From Algoriphagus sp. PAP.12 (GTDB lineage Bacteria; Bacteroidota; Bacteroidia; Cytophagales; Cyclobacteriaceae): DNA of 64,000 nt. Positions 55,701 to 62,746 of this stretch are shown here, in pieces (position 1 is the stretch's first letter; every line of letters begins with the position of its first letter). The stretch lies in the NCBI RefSeq assembly GCF_026652115.1, contig NZ_JAPPSQ010000007.1:171525-235524 (forward strand). The letters run 5' to 3'. The notes beneath the pieces are model-generated. The model was not told the origin of the DNA, searched no databases, and worked only from the letters and a program-made list of their open reading frames with translations. Made by a program: the position numbers and the translations under genes.

Positions 55701-55949
55701 TTTACTCCTGATGGAAACAAGAATCAGTATTTCAGACCAGAACATAGAGGGATAGTAGGAATTGATTTTTATGTGTTCAATACCTGGGGAGAATTGATTT
55801 ATCATACTGATCAATTAGAAGATTTGGGATGGGATGGTACTCTTAATGGGAAACAGGCACCAAATGGAAATTATGTTTATAAAATCACTTATGAGACTAG
55901 ATCAGGAAATAAACTTGATAAGTCAGGAGTGTTTGTTTTAATTCGTTAG
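49743..55949 (+). CDS. Giant T9SS-secreted surface protein: L-type lectin-like domain, Ig-like/SprB-like repeats, PKD, type B sorting domain
   Basis: 2068 residues. A signal peptide with a long N-region ends near residue 41 (VTAQ). Residues about 45-350 resemble an L-type lectin ([53 protein letters not shown]). From about 600 to 1790 a composite unit of about 270-280 residues recurs: an Ig-like module beginning (I/V)C-x-G-(E/Q) near 616, 899, 1173, 1442 and 1712, and after the first four a pair of SprB-like modules (C-F-G-x-x-x-G-x-I; C-x-x-x-N-G-x-I-x-x-x-I-x-G-G). A PKD domain ([21 protein letters not shown]) lies near 1925, and NAFTPDGN...[32 protein letters not shown] from about 1981 is the gliding-motility-associated C-terminal sorting domain of type B T9SS substrates. 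The protein should be a cell-surface adhesin. The next gene starts on the very next base. Confidence 0.88.
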   Translation: [2068 protein letters not shown]

Positions 55950-56948
55950 ATGATTATTGCTGAAATAGGACAAGCCCATGATGGAAGCTTGGGGAATGCA
56001 CATGCATTCATTGATGCACTTGCTACGACTGGAGTAGATGCAATCAAATTTCAAACTCATATTGCAGAGGCTGAATCTTCACAATTCGAGCCTTTTAGAG
56101 TTAAATTTTCGAAACAAGATTCCACTCGTTATGATTATTGGAAACGAATGGAGTTCAGTGCTGATCAATGGATAGGGATTAAAGAACATTGTGATGCGGT
56201 GGGGTTGGAATTTATTTCTTCTCCATTTAGTAATGCTGCCGTGGATTTGTTGGAAAATCTAGGGGTTTCACAGTATAAAATTGGTTCTGGAGAAGTTGGT
56301 AATTTTTTGATGTTGGAAAAAATTGCCAAAACCGGAAAACCTATTATCCTAAGCTCTGGAATGAGTTCATTTGAAGAACTGGATCATACTTTTGAATTTT
56401 TGAAGCCATTTGGAAACTCTCTAAGCATCCTTCAATGTACGACTGCCTACCCTACTCAACCTGCTCAATGGGGTTTGAATGTCATGGATGAGCTGAAAAA
56501 TAGATATCAGGTGCCGGTTGGGTTTTCAGACCACAGTGGAGATATTTTTGCCTGCTTGGCTGCTGCAAGTTTGGGAGCTGAGATTTTCGAATTCCATGTA
56601 GTCTTTGATAAGCGACAGTTTGGACCTGATAGTCCTGCTAGTATTTCGATAGATCAGACATCTCTCCTTTGTAAGGGGATCAGAGATATTCAATTGGCTT
56701 TGCAAAGCCCTATCCGAAAATCTGATAATGAAAAATATTCAGAACTGAAGGTGATGTTTGGCAAATCTTTGTCTGTAAACAAAGTTCTTCCAGCGGGTCA
56801 CATTCTGGAATTGAGTGATTTAGAGGCAAAAAAACCAGGAGATAAAGGAATTCCAGCCAAGGATTATCAACAAGTTGTTGGGAAAAAATTAATAAAAGGT
56901 CTTGACAAGTGGGATTTTTTGAATGTTGAAGACCTAGAAAAATTATGA
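55950..56948 (+). CDS. neuB: Nonulosonate synthase (NeuB family), copy 2
   Basis: The 332-residue homologue of the synthase at 8738 has MIIAEIGQAHDGSLGNAHAFI, KFQTH, KIGSGEVGNFLML, LSSGMSSFEEL and VGFSDHSGDIF, and a C-terminal SAF domain from about 272 (MFGKSLSVNKVLPAGHIL...VVGKKLIKGL). The core motifs differ from copy 1 throughout (IGQAH against AGVNH), so this is not a recent duplication. With NeuC and NeuA genes next to it and no LegB/LegC partners, it could make Neu5Ac from ManNAc. The start immediately follows the stop of the giant surface-protein gene. Confidence 0.84.
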   Translation: MIIAEIGQAHDGSLGNAHAFIDALATTGVDAIKFQTHIAEAESSQFEPFRVKFSKQDSTRYDYWKRMEFSADQWIGIKEHCDAVGLEFISSPFSNAAVDLLENLGVSQYKIGSGEVGNFLMLEKIAKTGKPIILSSGMSSFEELDHTFEFLKPFGNSLSILQCTTAYPTQPAQWGLNVMDELKNRYQVPVGFSDHSGDIFACLAAASLGAEIFEFHVVFDKRQFGPDSPASISIDQTSLLCKGIRDIQLALQSPIRKSDNEKYSELKVMFGKSLSVNKVLPAGHILELSDLEAKKPGDKGIPAKDYQQVVGKKLIKGLDKWDFLNVEDLEKL

Positions 56949-58102
56949 CAAAAAGAAAAATATGCGTGGTTATTACTGCTCGCCCTTCTTATTCCAGGAT
57001 AAAGACTGCGCTAAAAGCTATTGATGACCACCCCGAATTAGAATTGCAATTGGTCGTTGCGGCTTCGGCTTTATTGGATCGATATGGCAATGCAGTCAAT
57101 AATATTGAAAAAGACGGATTTGAAATCACTGCAAAAGTATTCAATGTCCTAGAAGGTGAGAATCTTACAGCAGCTGCTAAAACTACCGGTATCGGTATTT
57201 TGGAGCTTTCTACGGTATTCAATAATCTGAATCCTGATATTGTGGTGACAGTTGCTGACCGATTTGAAACCATGGCAACTGCAATTTCGGCTAGTTATAT
57301 GAATATTCCTCTGGCTCACATTCAAGGAGGGGAGGTTACCGGAAACATTGATGAAAAAGTCCGGCATGCAATAACCAAGCTATCAGATTTTCATTTTGTA
57401 GCTTCCGAAGATGCCCACCAACGAGTGATCCGATTAGGGGAGAATTCCGAATTTGTTTTTAATACGGGTTGTCCAAGTATTGATTTGGCAGATGAAGTCA
57501 GTCAAGACCCAGTTTTGGATTTTGATCCTATCAAAAAATATGGAGGGGTAGGTAGTGAGCCAAATCTTGAAAATGGATATTGGGTAGTAATGCAGCACCC
57601 AGTTACTACAGAAGTTGGTAATTCCCGGTTTCACATAGAAGAAACTTTGCATGCTATGTACGGCATCGATGAACCGGTATTTTGGTTTTGGCCTAATGTA
57701 GATGCAGGAGCCGATGGTACAAGTACCGGTATTCGTTCTTTTCGCGAAACTCATAAACTGGACAATTTCCATTTTTTCAAGAACATGGAGCCTCAAGATT
57801 TTCTTAAACTATTGGCAAACAGTAAAGGCCTGATAGGAAACAGCTCTGTAGGAATTAGGGAATGTGCCTATTTAGGTGTTCCTGTAGTCAATATAGGTTC
57901 TAGACAAAATAGCAGGCAGAGGGGGAATAATGTCATTGATGTTGACTATTCCCGTGAAGAAATTACCTCTGCTTTAAAAACGATTTCAAATTCAAAAAGA
58001 CCACTACCATCTATGATATATGGAAGCGGAGATGCAGGACAGAAAATAGCTGATCATTTAAGCAAAGTCCCATTGATTTTTCATAAGACCATTACTTTTT
58101 GA
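56945..58102 (+). CDS. neuC: Hydrolysing UDP-GlcNAc 2-epimerase (NeuC family), copy 2
   Basis: A 385-residue enzyme expected to convert UDP-GlcNAc to ManNAc and UDP. Signatures: VVITARPSYSRIKTALKAID, VVTVADRFETMATAISASYMNIPLAHIQGGEVTGNIDEKVRHAITKLSDFHF, VMQHPVTTEVGN, FWPNVDAGADG and LIGNSSVGIRECAYLGVPVVNIGSRQ. These are more NeuC-canonical than the homologue at 9760. It overlaps the synthase gene by four bases and the CMP-transferase gene by one. Confidence 0.85.
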   Translation: MTKRKICVVITARPSYSRIKTALKAIDDHPELELQLVVAASALLDRYGNAVNNIEKDGFEITAKVFNVLEGENLTAAAKTTGIGILELSTVFNNLNPDIVVTVADRFETMATAISASYMNIPLAHIQGGEVTGNIDEKVRHAITKLSDFHFVASEDAHQRVIRLGENSEFVFNTGCPSIDLADEVSQDPVLDFDPIKKYGGVGSEPNLENGYWVVMQHPVTTEVGNSRFHIEETLHAMYGIDEPVFWFWPNVDAGADGTSTGIRSFRETHKLDNFHFFKNMEPQDFLKLLANSKGLIGNSSVGIRECAYLGVPVVNIGSRQNSRQRGNNVIDVDYSREEITSALKTISNSKRPLPSMIYGSGDAGQKIADHLSKVPLIFHKTITF

Positions 58103-58803
58103 TGAAGATTTTAGGACTGATTCCAGCAAGAGGTGGTTCAAAGGGAGTTCCAGGCAAAAATATAAAGTCCTTAGGTGGTAAGCCGCTATTGGCCTATACT
58201 GCGGAGACTGCACTTGGGTCAAAATATATCGCTAAAACAATTTTAAGTACGGACGATTCCGATATCGCTTCGACTGGAAAAATGCTTGGTCTGGAAGTTC
58301 CATTTATGAGACCAGCCGAGCTGGCTATGGACCAAACACCTACTTTGCCTGTAATCATCCATGCGCTTGAATACTATCGAGAAATGGGTGAGGACTTTGA
58401 TGCAGTATGTTTACTTCAGGCTACCTCACCATTCCGAGCCTCAGGGATCTTGGATATGGCGATTGAGAAATTTAAGAATTCTAAGGCTGATTCTTTGGTT
58501 TCGGTCTTGGAGGTTCCAGACCATTATAATCCTCATTGGACATTTTTTGAAGAGGGGAGTGGCTATTTGCAAATTGCAACTGGAGAAAAAGAATTAATCA
58601 CAAGAAGACAGGCTTTGCCAAAAGCATATTTCAGAGATGGGAGTATTTATTTGACGAAGGCATCTGTGATTTTAAATGGTTCATTATACGGGGAGAAAAT
58701 GTCATTCCTAAAAAATGATCCTGCTTTTTATATTAATATTGATACCCAGGAAGATTGGATAAAAGCTGAAAATTGGCTCAGGGAAAATCAGGATAAATTA
58801 TAA
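58102..58803 (+). CDS. neuA: CMP-nonulosonate/sialate cytidylyltransferase (NeuA family), copy 2
   Basis: A 233-residue enzyme activating the nine-carbon acid with CTP. LIPARGGSKGVPGKNIKSLGGKPLLAYTAETA, LSTDDSDIAS, VCLLQATSPFRASGIL and RRQALPKAYFRDGSIYLTKAS follow the family order. I take ATG 58102 as start (TGATG overlap with the epimerase stop) rather than the TTG one codon upstream. Together with the two preceding genes it forms a compact NeuB-NeuC-NeuA set, the minimum for CMP-Neu5Ac. Confidence 0.85.
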   Translation: MKILGLIPARGGSKGVPGKNIKSLGGKPLLAYTAETALGSKYIAKTILSTDDSDIASTGKMLGLEVPFMRPAELAMDQTPTLPVIIHALEYYREMGEDFDAVCLLQATSPFRASGILDMAIEKFKNSKADSLVSVLEVPDHYNPHWTFFEEGSGYLQIATGEKELITRRQALPKAYFRDGSIYLTKASVILNGSLYGEKMSFLKNDPAFYINIDTQEDWIKAENWLRENQDKL

Positions 58804-58806
58804 GAT

Positions 58807-60498
58807 ATGTGCGGAATAGCCGGGATGGTTGGCTCGAGAAGTCAAAAGTCTGTTGTTGGTGAAATGTGTGAGTCCTTTGCTCATAGAGGCCCGGACAATA
58901 CAGGGCTTTGGGAGGATTCTAATTATTGTGTTTTAGGTCACAAGCGTTTGAGCATAATTGATCTTTCCTCAGATGGAAATCAACCTTTTCTATCCAGAAG
59001 TGGTAGGTATTCTTTGGTTTTCAATGGGGAAATTTACAACTATATCGAGTTAAAAAAGGAGTTGGGAGGAATGCCTTTCCGCTCTGATTCTGACACAGAA
59101 GTACTTTTATATTCTTTTGAAAAAAATGGTCAAGATTTCCTTCAGGATCTAAATGGGATGTTTGCCTTCTCCATTTGGGATATTAAAGAAAAGAAACTCT
59201 TTGCTGCTAGAGATCGATTTGGAGTAAAGCCATTTTATTATGCCATAAAAGAGGGGCAGTTTTATTTTGCTTCTGAAATCCCGAGTCTGTTTGAGGCTGG
59301 AATTCCAAGAAGGCCTAATGAAAAAGTGTGGGCTTCGTATTTCACATCCGGTAAGTATTCTGTTGGTAAGGAAACCTTTTGGGAAGGAATTTATTCTTTG
59401 GAACCCGGACATTCCTTAGAGTTTCAAAATGGTAAATTGAAGGTTTGGAAGTGGTATGATTTCGAAAAAGCAGTTTTTGAGGAATCTCACCACCTTCTTG
59501 AGAATCCGAAAGAATATCTGAAAGAGTTATTGTTAGACTCTACGAGGTTGAGATTTCGTGCCGATGTCCCTGTAGGATTCAATTTAAGTGGAGGTTTGGA
59601 TTCCAGTATGTTGTTTTCGTTGATTAACAGTCAGTTCGGGGATGATTCCAATATTGAAGCTTTTACATTTTATACTGGTGATGATAGATATGATGAAATT
59701 GAATATGTGAAAAGCCTTTTGGAAGGCTCCAATTTTAAATTAAATCCAGTTTTGCTGAGTCCACAGGAAGTTCCAGATTTGGCTCTCCAAATGGCCAAGC
59801 AACAAATGGAACCGTATGGTGGTCTCCCAACGATAGCTTATTCAAAGTTGTTCAAGGTGGCCAGAGAAAAAGGTTTTAAAGTGTTGTTGGATGGACAAGG
59901 AGCAGATGAATCATGGGCAGGCTATGATTATTATTTTAAGGATACCAATTTCACAATTCAAGGAGTGAAGTCTTCTCCTTTTAGACCCCAAGTTTTGACT
60001 CGGGATTTCAGAGAACTCAAGGACCCTCAATCTGAACCTCAGCCATTCGATAATAGATTACAGAATCTTCAATACCGAGATTTGTTTCAAACCAAATTGC
60101 AAAGAGCTCTCAGATTTTCTGATCGAGTTTCCATGCAATTTAGTACTGAGCTCAGGGAACCTTTTCTCGACTATAGATTAGTTGAGAAAGTTTTCTCACT
60201 ACCCACAGAGATGAAGATTCAAGGGAATACCCAGAAATGGCTTTTTCGGGAAATAGCTAATGATTTTCTGAAAAATGATATCCGTTTGGCTCCAAAAAGA
60301 CCTTTGCAAACTCCTCAAAGGGAATGGTTGGGTCTGGAATTAAAAGAGTGGGTATTAGACCAAGTTAAGTCCTTGTCTGGTACAGGCTGGTTTGATAAAA
60401 ATGAAATAGACAAAGAATTGGATCTCTATATGAAAGGAGATAAAGATAGTAGTTTCCATATCTGGCAATGGGTAAACACAGCTCTGATTTTTTCCTGA
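58807..60498 (+). CDS. asnB: Glutamine-dependent amidotransferase of asparagine-synthetase type, copy 2
   Basis: A 563-residue class II amidotransferase: Cys2 nucleophile in CGIAGMVGS, FAHRGPDNTGLW, LGHKRLSIIDLS, VFNGEIYNY, then synthetase PPi-loop LSGGLDSSML (260-269). DGQGADESWAGYDYYF marks the acceptor region. It differs in length and sequence from the copy at 45283 and is coupled to a nonulosonate set, three bases behind neuA. Candidate roles are amidation of a uronic acid or of a nonulosonate carboxylate; true asparagine synthesis seems less likely in this setting. A strong terminator follows. Confidence 0.83.
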   Translation: MCGIAGMVGSRSQKSVVGEMCESFAHRGPDNTGLWEDSNYCVLGHKRLSIIDLSSDGNQPFLSRSGRYSLVFNGEIYNYIELKKELGGMPFRSDSDTEVLLYSFEKNGQDFLQDLNGMFAFSIWDIKEKKLFAARDRFGVKPFYYAIKEGQFYFASEIPSLFEAGIPRRPNEKVWASYFTSGKYSVGKETFWEGIYSLEPGHSLEFQNGKLKVWKWYDFEKAVFEESHHLLENPKEYLKELLLDSTRLRFRADVPVGFNLSGGLDSSMLFSLINSQFGDDSNIEAFTFYTGDDRYDEIEYVKSLLEGSNFKLNPVLLSPQEVPDLALQMAKQQMEPYGGLPTIAYSKLFKVAREKGFKVLLDGQGADESWAGYDYYFKDTNFTIQGVKSSPFRPQVLTRDFRELKDPQSEPQPFDNRLQNLQYRDLFQTKLQRALRFSDRVSMQFSTELREPFLDYRLVEKVFSLPTEMKIQGNTQKWLFREIANDFLKNDIRLAPKRPLQTPQREWLGLELKEWVLDQVKSLSGTGWFDKNEIDKELDLYMKGDKDSSFHIWQWVNTALIFS

Positions 60499-60547
60499 AA
60501 TAAAAACGCAATAAATAATTTTTAACATTGTCGTTTGTTTGTAACTT

Positions 60548-60587
60548 AAAGGATGTCATTCGGTTAGGTTGACATCCTTTCTTTTTT
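60548..60587 (+). terminator. Strong rho-independent terminator
   Basis: AAAGGATGTCA (60548-60558) pairs perfectly with TGACATCCTTT (60570-60580) across an 11-base loop, followed by CTTTTTT. It ends the unit containing the second NeuB/C/A set. Confidence 0.9.
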
Positions 60588-60642
60588 ATGGTCTTCCCTA
60601 TTGCTAAGAAGGGATTTGAAGTTAATTTTTTTACAAACTATT

Positions 60643-62316
60643 ATGAAGTATAAATTCCATATTAAAAATCTTTCTTTTGATTTAGAAGTAGAGAAATTAG
60701 AGGATGTAGCAGGGAAATTAGAGGGTAAAATTGCCAGTGTGATTGCTTCCGAAATCGGCACAAATGAGGAACTGAATAGGGAGATTGACTCTATTGCCTC
60801 TACTTCAAAAAGCTTTATTACCTTAGAAGAGTTTGATTATGACTGGGAAAAAGCCGTCCAATATACTCAAAACTCTGATGTTTCTATTTTGCTATTGCAG
60901 GATGGAAAAAAATATCGGATTAAGGAATATTCCAGACAAAAGTTAAAAAAGAACCTATTTGTCGTAGCAAGAAATAATGCAGAATTGGTTTTTGGTGTTG
61001 ATTATTACGATCAATGGGATGACGAAAGTAAAATCAAGCAGGATAAATATTTATTTGATTTAGGAACTTGGAATTCTCAGGTAGCTTTTGTCAATATCGA
61101 TTTAACTGGTGCTGTAAATGTAAACGAAGTCCAACCATTCTTTAGATGTATATTTATAAATTCTACAGAGGTGGGACAGACTGGTATAATTGCTCTGATC
61201 AATTCCAAAACCAATATGGAATTTGGTTTGCTTTATTCGGGAAGTGATGAGGATCCATTAACAGTTATTCAAAAGGATGTTTCTTTCAAAGGAATATTTT
61301 GGCAAGAATTAAAAGCCAATAATGGAGGAGGAATCCAATTAGTGATGGAAGATTGCAACTTGGAGCAGGTTGATCCACCCGTTTATTTTGAAAAAAAACT
61401 GATATTTTCTCCAGACTCTGTTCAGTTGGAAAATGGAAGTTTCAATCAAATTGAAAACCTATTTCAGGGTTTTGGGAATAGCTCCAATATTATTTTTGTT
61501 GAAGGAATGACTTTTTTATTGCCTCCAACTACTTATTATAAAAACTACCATAATAGATATAACCAAGATACTGTTGAAAGGGCAAATCATGATAGTTTTC
61601 ACTTAATTCGACATATACCCAAGAGAGGAGAGAAATTTTTGATGTCAAGGAGTTATACAGATAATGGGGATTTAAAAGCTGATATGTTGAGGAATGTCAT
61701 TAATTGGGAAAGGTTAGGCTTACCTCCCCAAAAAAACATTGTCAGAGAACTTCAAGCAGGAGATAGAATTTCTATCAATGGAGAGCTATATACGATTAAA
61801 GTCAAAGATAGATTGGTTGGGGTTAACTTTGCGTCGGAATATAGGTTGAATGGTCAAGATTCCTATTATACCAATGAATTCAAATTGGATCGGGATCTTC
61901 CATCTTCGATACCAAAAGTTGTAGAGGTTGAAATTATTGAAAGTAGAGGAGAGCAATTGCTTGACAAGCAACCTAGAAATGGTTATTTAATTTTCAAATA
62001 CAATAAAAATTGGCAAACCAATACAGAAATCGATCATGGTTTGGATTATATGCTGGCATCAAATCCATTTGGTGTTTTGTCATACAACCATGTTGAAATT
62101 TCCATTTGGGCTAAAAATGTAAAACATCAAGGATTTTATAGGCAGTCCAAATCTGGAAAAGGTTATTCTAAAGGCTATACTTTGATAAATTGCACTGGAT
62201 TTAATGATCAATTTGCACCAAAAGTTCCAGTCTCTGATCATGGGGAGATGCCATCCGAAGCTTCTGATTTTTTAACTTTTTTAGATCAATTCATTTTATC
62301 CAAGATCAATGTATAA
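60643..62316 (+). CDS. Unknown protein with beta-helix-like features, no signal peptide
   Basis: 557 residues from ATG 60643; a longer reading from TTG 60601 would add 14 residues close to the terminator and is less likely. The family is not recognised. The N-terminal 50 residues look helical (VEKLEDVAGKLEGKIASVIASEIG). Then DYDWEKAVQYTQNSDVSILLLQDGKKYRI resembles the entrance strand of pectate-lyase/tail-spike-type right-handed beta-helices, and the following region has many short beta-strands with N and D turns, as does NVKHQGFYRQSKSGKGYSKGYTLINCTGF near the C-terminus. No signal peptide, sorting domain or membrane helix is visible, so it should be cytoplasmic or use an unusual route. It is isolated between a terminator and a 430-base gap. 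Confidence 0.5.
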   Translation: MKYKFHIKNLSFDLEVEKLEDVAGKLEGKIASVIASEIGTNEELNREIDSIASTSKSFITLEEFDYDWEKAVQYTQNSDVSILLLQDGKKYRIKEYSRQKLKKNLFVVARNNAELVFGVDYYDQWDDESKIKQDKYLFDLGTWNSQVAFVNIDLTGAVNVNEVQPFFRCIFINSTEVGQTGIIALINSKTNMEFGLLYSGSDEDPLTVIQKDVSFKGIFWQELKANNGGGIQLVMEDCNLEQVDPPVYFEKKLIFSPDSVQLENGSFNQIENLFQGFGNSSNIIFVEGMTFLLPPTTYYKNYHNRYNQDTVERANHDSFHLIRHIPKRGEKFLMSRSYTDNGDLKADMLRNVINWERLGLPPQKNIVRELQAGDRISINGELYTIKVKDRLVGVNFASEYRLNGQDSYYTNEFKLDRDLPSSIPKVVEVEIIESRGEQLLDKQPRNGYLIFKYNKNWQTNTEIDHGLDYMLASNPFGVLSYNHVEISIWAKNVKHQGFYRQSKSGKGYSKGYTLINCTGFNDQFAPKVPVSDHGEMPSEASDFLTFLDQFILSKINV

Positions 62317-62746
62317 ATGGTTTTATGTTGTTTGAAATGAGATATATTTTATTCTAATTATCCGCAATCTTGCCAGTATAATCAGGAATTGGCTAAATAG
62401 TAGCTGTGAAGGACCAGTCTTTCAAGCTTCAGTGATCCGTCATTGGACATTCGTCCCTGATAAAAAAAGAAAATTTGGCTAGTAGTGCAAAAGCGGAAAT
62501 ACATACATTTTATTCATAAATTTAAAGATGTCCTTTCTCAAAGTATTTTTATTGTCTGAATTGATAAATCACCATAAATAAAATGGAGTTTAGGGGTGAA
62601 TTTTGTAAAGCCTTTTGATTGGAGAGGGGATTACCCGCTTTAAATTGGTATGCATTAAAAAAATAAAGGATTTTGATCCTTACTATTGAAATCCGATTTC
62701 AAGTTTATTTCATTTTTCTACCTTTGGTAGATTAAAAATTTATTGG
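62317..62746 (+). other. Non-coding stretch with two inverted repeats and a promoter
   Basis: No supportable open reading frame on either strand. It contains AAGGAT-TTTG-ATCCTT (62666-62681), which could form a hairpin, the palindrome at 62686-62702 (TTGAAAT-CCG-ATTTCAA) and the -7 element at 62719. The first 300 bases show no clear structure beyond a small GGAC-ATTC-GTCC repeat near 62448. Confidence 0.5.
62686..62726 (+). promoter_or_regulatory. Promoter of the phosphoglycosyltransferase gene with an upstream palindrome
   Basis: TACCTTTG (62719-62726) matches the Bacteroidota -7 consensus exactly, the same octamer as at 1497-1504. The palindrome TTGAAAT-CCG-ATTTCAA (62686-62702) covers the expected -33 region, so a bound protein could hinder RNA polymerase; a good -33 TTG at the right distance is absent (TTTC at 62697-62700). 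Transcription would start near 62732, about 15 bases before the ATG at 62747. Alternatively the palindrome is part of an upstream transcript end. Confidence 0.45.

Noticed and set aside
58099..58101. TTG at 58099 as start of the second CMP-transferase
   Set aside because: The ATG at 58102 gives the usual N-terminus (MKILGLIPARGG) and a TGATG overlap.
60601..60642. TTG at 60601 as start of the 571-residue version of the orphan protein
   Set aside because: The extra 14 residues begin right after the terminator T-run, and the ATG at 60643 gives a natural N-terminus.
62317..62746. Insertion-sequence remnant in the 430-base gap
   Set aside because: No terminal inverted repeats, target duplication or transposase-like translation could be found.
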